Assembly: GCA_028768545.1 (NCBI GenBank)
Contig: CP054838.1
Coordinates: 186,001 to 250,000, forward strand
DNA length: 64,000 nucleotides
DNA from: Desulfobacter sp.
GTDB taxonomy: Bacteria; Desulfobacterota; Desulfobacteria; Desulfobacterales; Desulfobacteraceae
Reading direction: 5' to 3'
The notes under the pieces are model-generated. The model saw only the letters and a program-made list of their open reading frames with translations. It searched no databases and had not been told where the DNA came from. This document shows, piece after piece, positions 8,499 to 17,312 of the stretch; position 1 is the stretch's first letter; every line of letters starts with the position of its first letter. A program made the translations under genes and the position numbers.

Positions 8499-10016
8499 TT
8501 ATTTATTTTCATCCCTGGCCACAAGGCAAATCATCTCCCCGGCCAGGCGGCTTAGGGTTTCAGCGTCCTGATCCACGGCAGCAGCCCCGGTTTCAACTGC
8601 ACGGGCCTGGTCTTTGAGTCCTGCAATATCTTTTGCCACTCGGGCAAGGCCCTGGTCGTTTTCCCCGGTCATCTGGTTAACTCGGGCAAAACCCTGGGAG
8701 GCCTCCTGGATATTTCTCGAGACTTCATTGGTGGCTGCAGACTGTTCCTCAACCGCCTTGGCAATGCCCTCCACCCGTGTATTGGCCTCCTGAACAATGG
8801 ATGCGATGGCGTCCATTTCCCCGGCCGTATTCTGGGTAGCCTCCTGGATTTCCTTGACTTGACGGCTAATTTCACCGGCAGATCCCGAGGTTTGAACGGC
8901 CAGGTCCTTTATTTCAGAGGCCACCACGGCAAAGCCTCTTCCGGCGTCACCTGCCCTGGCCGCCTCAATGGTGGCATTTAATGCCAAAAGGTTAATCTGT
9001 TCTGAAATATCCCCAATGGCTTCGGTGATCTGGTTGATGGCTGTGACAGACTGGCCAAGGTTAGACATCAGAGACATGACCTCAGCACTCTGGGACACGG
9101 CCCGGGCCGTAATCTGGCGGGTGGTATCCGTGGTCTGGGAAATATCGGCAATGGTGGCGGTCATCTCTTCGCTGGCCGAGGCAATATTGGAAAAATTATC
9201 CGTGGTCCGGGCCATTAAACCGGCCATTGAATGTAAATTGCCTGTTACCTGCTCGGCCACTTCAACCACACAGGAAAGCTGATCAGACATCTCATTGGCA
9301 TTTTTTGCCATCTCTCCTGAGGACCGGCCTAAATTTTTGGAGGTTTGATTCAACTGGGCCGCATTTGCATTCACCCCTTTAAATACCCGTTCCATGATCC
9401 GGGTATGGCTGGAAATCTGTTCATTTGAGGCCATGGATTCCCAGTACCAAATATAGTTATCCTTGGCCATACGGATGAACATGAACATGGAAAAGGAGCA
9501 GAGAATGCCCATGCCGATCCCCAAAGAGCTGCCGTTATAAAATCCCCACAAGGTCACCGGCAAAAGCATGGCAAGGGTAAAATTTCTGGATAATCCCTGG
9601 TGGGGCCCCAAAGAAGAGGTGGCACCAGCAGCCAGGCCGCAATTAATGACCAGCGTAAATAAAAAGGGCCATTCCAGGGCATAAAACAGGGCCATGATCA
9701 GGCCGCCCCCCCCCCCCCAGAGAATACCGGATAAAAAATTCATCCCCATAAACACGGCAGTCCATCGGCCAGGGGCTCGATCATAGAGATGGGGTATTTT
9801 TTTGGCAAGGACCATTCTTAAAAAGGAAATCAAAAAAATAACAATACCAAACCCGGACAGAATCATGGGATGATCCATTTTCATGGGAGTGATAAAAGCA
9901 ACAAAGACAAAAAGAGCGAAATGGGCCACCACCGAAGTGGATGACCGTTTTGACAGGTCTAAAAGCTGTTCTTTTTGAAAGCGTGAAATCAACGCTGCGT
10001 CCACTATTTTCCCCAT
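8499..10016 (-). CDS. Methyl-accepting chemotaxis protein with multi-helix membrane sensor
   Basis: 505 residues. The first 190 or so form about five to six hydrophobic helices with short loops, so the sensing part is in the membrane rather than periplasmic. There is no obvious HAMP domain before the coiled-coil signalling region. The hairpin tip is conserved around residue 345 ([19 protein letters not shown]). The start at 10016 has a good GGGAGG site. A run of 13 G in the coding strand (9706-9718 on the plus strand) encodes five consecutive Gly residues inside a membrane helix and is in frame here. It is convergent with nadK. Confidence 0.85.
   Translation of the reverse strand: MGKIVDAALISRFQKEQLLDLSKRSSTSVVAHFALFVFVAFITPMKMDHPMILSGFGIVIFLISFLRMVLAKKIPHLYDRAPGRWTAVFMGMNFLSGILWGGGGGLIMALFYALEWPFLFTLVINCGLAAGATSSLGPHQGLSRNFTLAMLLPVTLWGFYNGSSLGIGMGILCSFSMFMFIRMAKDNYIWYWESMASNEQISSHTRIMERVFKGVNANAAQLNQTSKNLGRSSGEMAKNANEMSDQLSCVVEVAEQVTGNLHSMAGLMARTTDNFSNIASASEEMTATIADISQTTDTTRQITARAVSQSAEVMSLMSNLGQSVTAINQITEAIGDISEQINLLALNATIEAARAGDAGRGFAVVASEIKDLAVQTSGSAGEISRQVKEIQEATQNTAGEMDAIASIVQEANTRVEGIAKAVEEQSAATNEVSRNIQEASQGFARVNQMTGENDQGLARVAKDIAGLKDQARAVETGAAAVDQDAETLSRLAGEMICLVARDENK
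9706..9718 (-). repeat. 13-base G homopolymer in chemoreceptor coding strand
   Basis: Thirteen consecutive C on the plus strand (G in the gene) encode Gly5 after ILW. Tracts this long slip readily during replication and sequencing, and a change of one base would truncate the receptor. Confidence 0.9.
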
Positions 10017-10112
10017 TCAAGCCTCCCCTTTATGCAAAAACCTAAAGATATTTAAAAAAATAACGTTCACTAATTTTCATGAATAGATAGGACAAGTCAA
10101 GAAAAATTTGCA

Positions 10113-10153
10113 CAAAAAAAATGGGCTGGCCGGACAACTCACCCGGGCAGCCC
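10113..10153 (-). terminator. Rho-independent terminator of the leuCD-like operon
   Basis: Read on the minus strand: GGGCTGCCCGG, a short loop, CCGGCCAGCCC, then ATTTTTTTT. The stem is GC-rich with one mismatch and is followed by a T run. It lies about 140 bases after the leuD-like stop. Confidence 0.8.
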
Positions 10154-10291
10154 ACAAGATATGAGGCGATCAAACAACGCCTGTTGAGGTCCTCACCTTA
10201 AATTTATGCTTGGGTTCAAAAACGCCAAAAAATGCAGTTCCACCAAGTTCAAATTGTCAGTTTCTGACCTTCAGGTTATGAAGTTTTCAGG

Positions 10292-10816
10292 CTAATAGTT
10301 CTGGTCTGCGTATTCCACCCAGCCCCCGGTCTGAACCAGGGCTTTGTCAAATTCGGAAAGATGAAACCCAAGGGTCAGTTCCCTGTCTTTGGCCTCTGCC
10401 CTGATGGCCCCCTTGTTTATGTCTACAGACAATTTTGAACCGGCATCCTTGGACAGGTCAAACAGGGCCTGAATATCTGATGGGGTCAATTCAATGGCCA
10501 ACATCCCGCAGTTGAACATATTCTGTCTGAAAATCCGGGCAAAACTTGGGGCAATCACCACATTAATGCCGTTTTCCTCCAATGCCCAGGGGGCATGTTC
10601 CCTTGAAGATCCGCATCCGAAATTTTCCCGGGTCACAATGACGGAGATTCCCTTTAAATCCGTTTCAGGATTAAACCCTTCCAGCTTTAAATCTTCAAGC
10701 AGATGAGGCTTCATGGCCTTTTTATCAATTTCAGTCAAATATTTGGCCGGAATGATTTCATCGGTATTGATATCGGCCCGGTCCAGACACAAGATCTTAC
10801 CCTCAAATGTTTTCAT
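10292..10816 (-). CDS. leuD: 3-isopropylmalate dehydratase small subunit family (aconitase swivel domain)
   Basis: 174 residues, the short form of the family. It supplies the swivel domain of a two-subunit hydro-lyase. Visible features are the substrate loop (RADINTDEIIPAKY near residue 13) and NFGCGSSREHAPWAL near residue 66, then APSFARIFRQNMFNCG. The ATG overlaps the leuC stop as ATGA, which fixes the start. The partner is the large subunit immediately upstream. Because no leuA or leuB lies nearby and a dedicated regulator does, the substrate could be another 2- or 3-hydroxyacid (citramalate, homocitrate or dimethylmalate type). leuD is the family-level name. Confidence 0.85.
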   Translation of the reverse strand: MKTFEGKILCLDRADINTDEIIPAKYLTEIDKKAMKPHLLEDLKLEGFNPETDLKGISVIVTRENFGCGSSREHAPWALEENGINVVIAPSFARIFRQNMFNCGMLAIELTPSDIQALFDLSKDAGSKLSVDINKGAIRAEAKDRELTLGFHLSEFDKALVQTGGWVEYADQNY

Positions 10817-12111
10817 ATGGCCTCCTGACCGCTGAACAGAACAGAGTTTACAATTTCTCCCTGGATGGCGGTTGCCGCTGCCGTGGCAGGGCTCATCAAA
10901 TGGACCATACCCCCCTTGCCCATGCGGCCGTTAAAATTCCTATTGGTGGTGGCAGCCGCCACCTCTCCGTCGGCAAGCACCCCGTTGCTCATGCCCAGAC
11001 AGGCCCCGCAGGTGGGATTGGTGACGCAGAATCCCGCATCCATAAAGACCTTGATCAGTCCTTCATCCAGGGCGGCTGAAAAAATATCAGGGGTGGCAGG
11101 AGAAACAATCCCCCTGACCGAAGAAGAGATCTTCTTTCCCCGCAACACCTCAGCCGCCACCCTCAGGTCCTCTAACCGGCCATTGGTGCACGAACCGATA
11201 TAAACCTGGTCCACAGGGGTATTTTCCATATCAGATACCGGTTTGACATTGTCCGGTTTATATCCGAATGTGGTCAAGGGTTCAAGAGAACTCACATCAA
11301 TGGTTTTGGTTTTGGCGTAAACCGCATCCTCATCGGAACAAAAGGCTGAATAGGCTTTCAGGGCATGTTCAGGGCTCTCATACTCATCCTTTATAAATGG
11401 CCAAAGATATTGGACCGTGGTCATGTCCGGCTGGCAGATCCCTGATGTTGCACCGGCCTCAACCGCCATATTGGACAAGGTCATTCGCTGGTCCATATTC
11501 ATACGGTCCACCACAGGCCCTGAAAATTCAATCACCATGTTTGTGGCCCCGTTCACAGAGACCTGGCGGATGACTTCCAGGATAATATCCTTGGCATAAA
11601 CCCCGGGACAAAGACGGCCTGTAATCTCAATGCGAAAGGTTTCAGGCTGTTTAAAGGTACACACCCCCTTTAAAATCCCCACTTCCAGGTCCGTGGTGCC
11701 GACCCCTGCGGCAAAAGCCCCAAAGGCGCCGTGGGTACAGGTATGAGAATCCCCCATGATAATGGTAAACCCGGGCCTTGCAAATCCTTTTTCAGGGAAA
11801 ATGGCATGGCAGACCCCGTTGTTGCCGATATCAAAAAAATCCTTTATGCCATGGCGGCCGGCCCAGTCTCTTAAAATTTTCCCCTGCATGGCGGTCTTAG
11901 AATCCTTGGCCGGGGTCACATGGTCAATCACCGCTTTGATCTTGTCCGGATCAAAGACCCGGTCCTTTCCCCGGGCCACCAGATCCTGAATGGCTGTGGG
12001 GGTTGTAATTTCATGGCAGAACACCCGGTCCAGCCGCAATACGCTGACATCTCCAAAGGGTGCATCTACCCGGTGGGTGTCAAAAATTTTTTGAGCAATG
12101 GTTCTTCCCAT
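10813..12111 (-). CDS. leuC: 3-isopropylmalate dehydratase large subunit family (aconitase superfamily)
   Basis: 432 residues from the ATG at 12111, which follows GGAGG by 8 bases. The longer upstream frame overlaps the regulator gene and is not needed. It binds a [4Fe-4S] cluster and dehydrates/rehydrates a hydroxy-dicarboxylic acid. Cluster ligands are visible in IGSCTNGR (about residue 300) and NPTCGACLG (about residue 360), and MGDSHTCTHGAFGAFAAGVG carries active-site residues. The length fits the compact archaeal-type LeuC/homoaconitase group rather than the 470-residue enterobacterial form. It is the middle gene of the operon regulator-leuC-leuD. Confidence 0.88.
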   Translation of the reverse strand: MGRTIAQKIFDTHRVDAPFGDVSVLRLDRVFCHEITTPTAIQDLVARGKDRVFDPDKIKAVIDHVTPAKDSKTAMQGKILRDWAGRHGIKDFFDIGNNGVCHAIFPEKGFARPGFTIIMGDSHTCTHGAFGAFAAGVGTTDLEVGILKGVCTFKQPETFRIEITGRLCPGVYAKDIILEVIRQVSVNGATNMVIEFSGPVVDRMNMDQRMTLSNMAVEAGATSGICQPDMTTVQYLWPFIKDEYESPEHALKAYSAFCSDEDAVYAKTKTIDVSSLEPLTTFGYKPDNVKPVSDMENTPVDQVYIGSCTNGRLEDLRVAAEVLRGKKISSSVRGIVSPATPDIFSAALDEGLIKVFMDAGFCVTNPTCGACLGMSNGVLADGEVAAATTNRNFNGRMGKGGMVHLMSPATAAATAIQGEIVNSVLFSGQEAI

Positions 12112-12139
12112 AGAATCCTCCCATGGATGCATATAAGGG

Positions 12140-12724
12140 TTAGGCGGTTTTCTCGCCAAAATAATTTTCTCCATCTGCAGGCGTGACAATCCAATAGGCC
12201 TGGAAGATATCCTCTCCAACATTTTTGATCACATGGGGAATCTGTGAAAAAAACGATAGGGTATCACCCGCCCCGATCTCATACTCTTCTCCCCCGTAAA
12301 TCAAACGGGCCTGGCCGGCAATAACAATGCCCAGCTCCCTGCCCAGGTGGCCGTCATCCGCATCTCCCCTTTTCTGGCCCGGGGCAAGCTCCAGAAAAAA
12401 GGCATTAAAGGAATGGCTCCCTTTGGCCTGGCTCTCTCCGCACAGGGTTTCATATTTAAACCCTTTGCGCTGATGAATCTTTCTTTCGTCCTTTTTAATA
12501 ATCTCCACCCGGGTCATGGTTTCATAATCTTTAAAAAATTTATTGGGGGGAACCCCGTAAACCTCGAGCAGTTGAAGCAGGGTATCCAAGGATGGAGAAA
12601 TCCTGTTCCGTTCAATCTGAGACAAAAGGCTCGAGCTGACCCCGGCCTTGGATGCAACCTCTTTGATGGTCAGGTTTGCTGAATTTCGAATGGCCCTTAA
12701 CAAAGGCCCCAGTTTAGTTTTCAT
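12140..12724 (-). CDS. XRE-family regulator with C-terminal cupin domain
   Basis: 194 residues. The N-terminal helix-turn-helix (about 8-62: LRAIRNSANLTIKEVASKAG, then SSLLSQIERNRISPSLDTLL) binds DNA. The C-terminal cupin (about 105-180, with GDADDGHLGRELGIVIAGQA and IPHVIKNVGEDIFQAYW) probably binds a small ligand. It is the first gene of the unit with leuCD, 28 bases ahead of leuC. A palindrome lies just before its start codon and over its -10 box, which points to autoregulation and control of leuCD. The ligand is unknown but plausibly the hydro-lyase substrate or product. Confidence 0.9.
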   Translation of the reverse strand: MKTKLGPLLRAIRNSANLTIKEVASKAGVSSSLLSQIERNRISPSLDTLLQLLEVYGVPPNKFFKDYETMTRVEIIKKDERKIHQRKGFKYETLCGESQAKGSHSFNAFFLELAPGQKRGDADDGHLGRELGIVIAGQARLIYGGEEYEIGAGDTLSFFSQIPHVIKNVGEDIFQAYWIVTPADGENYFGEKTA

Positions 12725-12734
12725 GGCACCGCCA

Positions 12735-12771
12735 ATTTAGTATAATTAATTATTATTTAATAATACTAAAT
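12735..12771 (-). promoter_or_regulatory. Palindromic operator of the XRE-cupin/leuCD operon
   Basis: Inverted repeat with arms ATTTAGTATAAT (12735-12746) and ATAATACTAAAT (12760-12771), matching at 11 of 12 positions, centred at 12753. It covers the -10 box and probable start, so a bound repressor would block RNA polymerase. Confidence 0.65.
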
Positions 12772-12787
12772 CCAATTTTCTTGTCAA
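12760..12787 (-). promoter_or_regulatory. Sigma-70 promoter of the XRE-cupin/leuCD operon
   Basis: On the minus strand a perfect TTGACA (12782-12787) and TATTAT (12760-12765) are separated by 16 bases. The inferred start lies within the operator, about 30 bases before the ATG at 12724. Confidence 0.7.
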
Positions 12788-12828
12788 TATATTTTTCCCT
12801 GTGAAAACTCGTTGCCATATCTATTTTT

Positions 12829-13665
12829 GGTTCTGTTGCAAAAAATATTTCCAGGACAAAGAGATCGTTCAGGCGTAAAATTTACGCAGCATAAGAAAAC
12901 AAATTTTCGACGAATTCTTTCTGCTTTAAAATTTCTCCCTTCCTGATATTTTTAACTTGTCCTTTTCTGATCATGTTCATAATTTCATAGCCTTTTAGCG
13001 TCCGCCAGGCAGAATGAAATGTCTTGAACCCCATACCAGCTCTGACAAGCTTTTTGATAAACCGGTGGTCTTGCTCAATAATATTGTTCAGATATTTATT
13101 CTGTCTTAGGATACAGTCCTTATTCAGAAGCTTTTTTTCTTTCAAAGCCTTTACTGCCGGAGGATATGCAGGATTTCCGTCAACACTCAGAACCCGAGGT
13201 CTGGAGCTATTGGAAGCTCGCAGCATCTTTTTAAAAAATCGTTTGGCAGATTCCATATTACGTCTGCTGCGAAGAAGAAAATCGATGGTATTTCCACGGG
13301 AATCGACCGCTCGGTAAAGATACTTCATTTTCCCCCGCACCTTGATATATGTTTCATCAATACGGTAAGAATCATTTGATTGCCGCAGATACTTCCTGCT
13401 TCGCTTTTCCATTTCAGGAGCATAGCGCTGAACCCATCGGTAAATGGTACTGTGATCCACAGACAAGCCCCGTTCTTGCATCATCTCTTCCAGATTCCTG
13501 TAACTCAGTTGATATCTCAGATACCAGCGAACATTCAACAGGATGATTTCTTTTTCATAATGACGCCACTTGAAAGGGTTTTCATTTTTCATACTATCTC
13601 TCTGCAAACAAATTAGTGCCAAAACGGACTTGTATCAGACATTAATAATGTTTTGCAACAGAACC
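12829..13665 (-). mobile_element. IS6-family insertion sequence, complete
   Basis: 837 bases bounded by identical 15-base inverted repeats, GGTTCTGTTGCAAAA at 12829 and its complement ending at 13665. It encodes one intact transposase. The 8 bases flanking each end (ctattttt and attcttcc) differ, so there is no target duplication. In IS6 elements this is expected after adjacent deletion, inversion or resolution of a cointegrate. It sits about 40 bases upstream of the leuCD-operon promoter. Confidence 0.9.
12882..13592 (-). CDS. IS6-family transposase
   Basis: 236 residues from the ATG at 13592 (MKNENPFKWRHYEKEIILLN); an upstream ATG would add ten residues. The DDE catalytic residues are visible in YRIDETYIKVRGKMKYLYRA (first Asp), LSVDGNPAYPPAVK (second Asp) and LNNIIEQDHRFIKK (Glu). 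An N-terminal helix-turn-helix region contains YRNLEEMMQERGLSVDHSTI. It appears intact and possibly active. Confidence 0.93.
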   Translation of the reverse strand: MKNENPFKWRHYEKEIILLNVRWYLRYQLSYRNLEEMMQERGLSVDHSTIYRWVQRYAPEMEKRSRKYLRQSNDSYRIDETYIKVRGKMKYLYRAVDSRGNTIDFLLRSRRNMESAKRFFKKMLRASNSSRPRVLSVDGNPAYPPAVKALKEKKLLNKDCILRQNKYLNNIIEQDHRFIKKLVRAGMGFKTFHSAWRTLKGYEIMNMIRKGQVKNIRKGEILKQKEFVENLFSYAA

Positions 13666-13977
13666 ATTCTTCCTTTATTTGTCAGGAACCCGGGGTTGGC
13701 CAGGTGTTTTGCTTTTTATACCTTTTTGTGTATACTGCCCTATATTTTGGTTATCACGGAGTAACGCCGGTTGCAGCGTTCTTCTGGCGTTCCCTTGTAT
13801 ATAAGAGGAAGATGGCTATGAAGCGTTCAGATGAAAAAAGCCTTGATCCGATAGGCTTAATATCCCCGATTCGGTTATATCTCACACGGACAAACCGCGC
13901 TCCTGATAATGAAAATTCATTTTTTACGACTCTTTTTCTTCCAAGCTACTCCTTCTGTCTAAAAAATAAGGGTTTCC
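13666..13977. other. 312-base gap between IS6 and hybrid kinase
   Basis: No convincing gene. It holds a short hairpin with arms AACGCC and GGCGTT near 13763-13791 and a weak TATACT box near 13731. The 112-residue plus frame here has no start signal or family character. The missing IS6 target duplication means the left part may come from another locus. Confidence 0.5.
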
Positions 13978-16590
13978 ATGAGCACCTATAAAAAAATTTT
14001 ATTGACCACCCTTCCCCTGGTTTTCTTTTTTTTATTGGCCACAGCCGGCACGACCTTTCATTTTTCCAGGTCTGACCTTCTGGATCTTGGAGAAACCTGG
14101 CTGGATACCCGGCTGAGCATGGCTGTGGAGATCGCCCAGGATCAGGATGAAATTCTCCACAAGTACGGTCTTGAAAAAATCCCTGCCAGTATTACCAAGG
14201 CCAAGCAGGATGCCATTGCCCGGACAAGGCAGATCAGGGTGGGAGAACAGGGATATATTTTTGCTGTTGACCGCCAGGGCGCCATTGTATTTCACCCCAA
14301 CAAATACCTTAAAGACATTGATGTCAGCCAGGAATCCTGGTTCGGCAAAATGACCGAAACAGGCGGCCGACTGGTTCTGGATCTTGGAGGAAAGCCTGTC
14401 CTTGGACGGTTTGCATTTTTCCCCCCCTGGAAATGGTATATCCTGGCCGTGGATCCCATGGAAGAGGTGTACGGGGTTTCCAACCGGATGAGGCCCTATC
14501 TTTACGCGCTGATTGCACTGGCCGCCGTCATTATTTCGCTGGCACTCATGCTGTTGACCCGGCGGCTGACCCGGCCCCTTGAACAACTGGTCCGGGGTGC
14601 GGAAGAGATCGGGAAAGGAAATCTCAACACCCAGATTCCCATCCATGCCAAGGATGAATTCGGCCACCTTGCCAGGGAATTCAACCAGATGACATCCAGG
14701 CTGAAGCAGACCCTGACCAGGCTTCAATACAGTGAAGAGCATTTCAGGGCCCTGATTGAAAATGCCAATGACATGATCTGGATCCTCGACAAAAACGGCC
14801 GGTTCATCTATGTCAGCCCGTCCACCCAGAGGATCATGGGATATGACCCCAAAACCCTTTTAAAGCAGCCCGCCGTTGACTATGCCCACCCCGATGACAG
14901 GGATGCCCTGCCCCAGAGGTATGAGACAGAGGGGCCAAACCAGGTCAAAGGCCAGACGATCATCTACAGGTTCAAACACAAGGACGGTCATTGGTGTACC
15001 CTGGAGTCCACGAGCAAAAATCTCATGGACCATCCGGCCATTTCCGGGATCGTGATCAATTCCAGAAACATCACCAAACGCAGACAGGCTGAAAAGGCCC
15101 TTAAACTCTCCCACCAAGAACTGGAACGGGCCAACCAGGCAAAAAACAATTTCCTGGCCAATGTCAGCCATGAAATCAGAACCCCCTTAAACTCGGTGAT
15201 CGGATTCAGTGAACTCTTATCCTCAATGATCACAGAAAAGCAACAAAGTGATTACCTGGCCGCCATCACCACTGCCGGTAAAAATCTTTTGGCGCTGATC
15301 AACGACATTCTGGATCTTTCCAAAATGGAGGCGGGCAAGTTTAAAATTCACAATGAGCCGGTTTCCCTGAAACGGCTCTTTAGTGAAATTGAACATTTGT
15401 TCCGGGTTAAAACAGAAATAAAAGACCTGGCGTTTTCCACCCACCTCCCCCCTGAAATGCCCGGGTCCCTGATACTTGATGAAATGCGATTACGCCAGCT
15501 CATCACCAATCTAATCGGCAATGCAATAAAATTTACTGAAAAAGGCAGTATCAGCCTTAAAGCCTTTGCAAAACCGGCGGTGTCCGATCCCAAAAACCTT
15601 CTGGACCTGGACATCCTGATCCAGGACACAGGCATCGGCATTTCCAAGGAAAAACAAGCGTTTATCTTTGAATCTTTTCAGCAGGAATCTGCAGGCACCA
15701 GCCGGAGATTCGGCGGCACCGGCCTGGGCCTGGCCATTTGCAAACAACTCTCCTCGCTGATGGGGGGGCGTATTTCCGTGTCTAGCACCCCGGGCAGGGG
15801 CAGTTTATTCACCATCCATCTGCCGGGAATAAAAATAGGCCATGGCAGGCAGCCGGCCCAACCCAAACCCATTGGATTGCACCAGGATCTTAAAACAATT
15901 TATTTTTCCGGGGAAACCGTATTGGTGGCTGACGATCACCAGTCCATCCGGTTCATGGTCAGGCAAATCCTTGAAAGGGTCAACCTGAACGTCATTGAAG
16001 CTGAAAATGGCAGGCATGCCGTTGAAACAGCCCTGACCCAGATGCCCAAACTAATTTTAATGGACGCTAAAATGCCCATACTCAGCGGTATGGATGCCGC
16101 AGCACAATTAAAGGCAAATCCCGATACCCAGCACATTCCCATCTGTTTGATGACCGCATCTGTCCATCATTCATCTGAAAAAGAATTGTCTGCAAAAAAA
16201 ATTGAGTGCTGCCTGGTCAAACCCCTTGGAGTCAAGGATATCGTACAGACCATGACCCGGTTTATCCCCGGCCCTGTTCAAAAACAGCCCCGCCCTTGGT
16301 CCGGGTTTAAAAAACTGGACATGGAAAAAATAGATTCCAGAATCACAAAAAAGCTGAACCAGGACATCCTCTCCCATTTACCCGAGATTCAGGATGCCAT
16401 GAAAATATCAGACATCAAAATCTTTGCCGGAGAAATTAAGACGCTTGGATCAAAGACAGGTTGCAGGGAACTTGAAAATTTCGGAACGGATCTGGTTCAC
16501 CAGACCCAGACCTTTGACATTGAAGAGATCCATATTCGCCTGGCGCATCTTGCCAAAATTTCCAGGGAAATACAAAAAACGCCCGGCTAG
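13978..16590 (+). CDS. Cache-HAMP-PAS hybrid sensor histidine kinase with receiver
   Basis: 870 residues. The order is a membrane helix (5-27), a periplasmic single Cache domain (about 28-165, with GEQGYIFAVDRQGAIVFHPN), a second helix (about 172-195), HAMP (about 196-250), PAS (about 258-375), HisKA with the phospho-acceptor in NVSHEIRTPLN (about residue 399), HATPase (QLITNLIGNAIKFTEKG, DTGIGISKEKQ, GGTGLGLAI), and a receiver (VLVADDHQSIRFMVRQIL, with LILMDAKMP and CLVKPLG). A C-terminal helical tail of about 100 residues resembles a degenerate Hpt without the His. It is a membrane sensor with no adjacent regulator. Its stop overlaps that of the convergent acetyltransferase at CTAG. Confidence 0.92.
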   Translation: MSTYKKILLTTLPLVFFFLLATAGTTFHFSRSDLLDLGETWLDTRLSMAVEIAQDQDEILHKYGLEKIPASITKAKQDAIARTRQIRVGEQGYIFAVDRQGAIVFHPNKYLKDIDVSQESWFGKMTETGGRLVLDLGGKPVLGRFAFFPPWKWYILAVDPMEEVYGVSNRMRPYLYALIALAAVIISLALMLLTRRLTRPLEQLVRGAEEIGKGNLNTQIPIHAKDEFGHLAREFNQMTSRLKQTLTRLQYSEEHFRALIENANDMIWILDKNGRFIYVSPSTQRIMGYDPKTLLKQPAVDYAHPDDRDALPQRYETEGPNQVKGQTIIYRFKHKDGHWCTLESTSKNLMDHPAISGIVINSRNITKRRQAEKALKLSHQELERANQAKNNFLANVSHEIRTPLNSVIGFSELLSSMITEKQQSDYLAAITTAGKNLLALINDILDLSKMEAGKFKIHNEPVSLKRLFSEIEHLFRVKTEIKDLAFSTHLPPEMPGSLILDEMRLRQLITNLIGNAIKFTEKGSISLKAFAKPAVSDPKNLLDLDILIQDTGIGISKEKQAFIFESFQQESAGTSRRFGGTGLGLAICKQLSSLMGGRISVSSTPGRGSLFTIHLPGIKIGHGRQPAQPKPIGLHQDLKTIYFSGETVLVADDHQSIRFMVRQILERVNLNVIEAENGRHAVETALTQMPKLILMDAKMPILSGMDAAAQLKANPDTQHIPICLMTASVHHSSEKELSAKKIECCLVKPLGVKDIVQTMTRFIPGPVQKQPRPWSGFKKLDMEKIDSRITKKLNQDILSHLPEIQDAMKISDIKIFAGEIKTLGSKTGCRELENFGTDLVHQTQTFDIEEIHIRLAHLAKISREIQKTPG

Positions 16591-17312
16591 GGGGTTTCTT
16601 TTTTAGGGGCAAAAAAAGTTCTCAACCACCCAAAAAGTGTGTTGCCGTCCAAAAAGGCTTTTTCCGAGGCCTCAAGAATCCGGGTCATCTCCCGGGTATC
16701 TGAATACCGGTCCTTGCGGGTGATCATTTCCCGGTCCACATCCAGTTTCCGGACAATCTTGGCCGGATTTCCCGCGGCAATGACATTGGCCGGAATATCC
16801 GAAGTCACCACGGATCCGGCACCGATAATGGAATTTTCCCCGATGGTCACCCCCTTGCAGACAATGGCGGAATCCCCGATCCAGACATTATCCTCAAGAA
16901 CAACACTGGTCTTTGTATCCGGCGGCAGGGACCGGTCATAAATCCCGTGCCAGTCCGAGTCGGTGACATAGGCATGGCTGGCCAGCATACAGGAATCGCC
17001 GATGGTGATGGAATTGGCCGCAGAAATCCTCACCCCCGGTGAAATCAGCACATGATTTCCAATACAAATCCCCTGGATATCCTTTTCTTCGGACCAGACC
17101 GTCAGCCGGGTTTTTTTATCAGAACAGCCCAAGAGGGTGACATGGCTGCCGATGGAGATAGGACCGCCGAAAAGCTCAATATACCAGGGCTTGATAATAT
17201 AGGGATGGGGCCCCAAAGACCTCAGCTGGGGTTCAAGATACTGGCGGACATAAAAGGCCTGAAGTCTGTACCAGGCCTGTTTAATATAATAGGGTCTTTT
17301 ATCCTTAATCAC
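16587..17312 (-). CDS. Left-handed beta-helix (hexapeptide) acetyltransferase
   Basis: 241 residues from a GTG at 17312 that overlaps the upstream stop as GTGATTAA. The longer frame would start deep inside the upstream gene. Repeated isoleucine-led hexapeptides build the coil: ISIGSHVTLLG, ICIGNHVLISPGVRI, ITIGDSCMLASHAYV, VWIGDSAIVCKGVTIGENS, IIGAGSVVTSDIPANVIAAG. The family O- or N-acetylates sugars using acetyl-CoA, and the substrate is not evident. Translational coupling to the toroid-fold protein upstream suggests one pathway, perhaps for a surface glycan. Confidence 0.85.
   Translation of the reverse strand: MIKDKRPYYIKQAWYRLQAFYVRQYLEPQLRSLGPHPYIIKPWYIELFGGPISIGSHVTLLGCSDKKTRLTVWSEEKDIQGICIGNHVLISPGVRISAANSITIGDSCMLASHAYVTDSDWHGIYDRSLPPDTKTSVVLEDNVWIGDSAIVCKGVTIGENSIIGAGSVVTSDIPANVIAAGNPAKIVRKLDVDREMITRKDRYSDTREMTRILEASEKAFLDGNTLFGWLRTFFAPKKETP

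Noticed and set aside
13690-13712. TTGGCCAGGTGTTTTGC upstream of the hybrid kinase as a sigma-54 promoter
   Set aside because: The spacing between GG and GC is 11 and the -24 element is poor.
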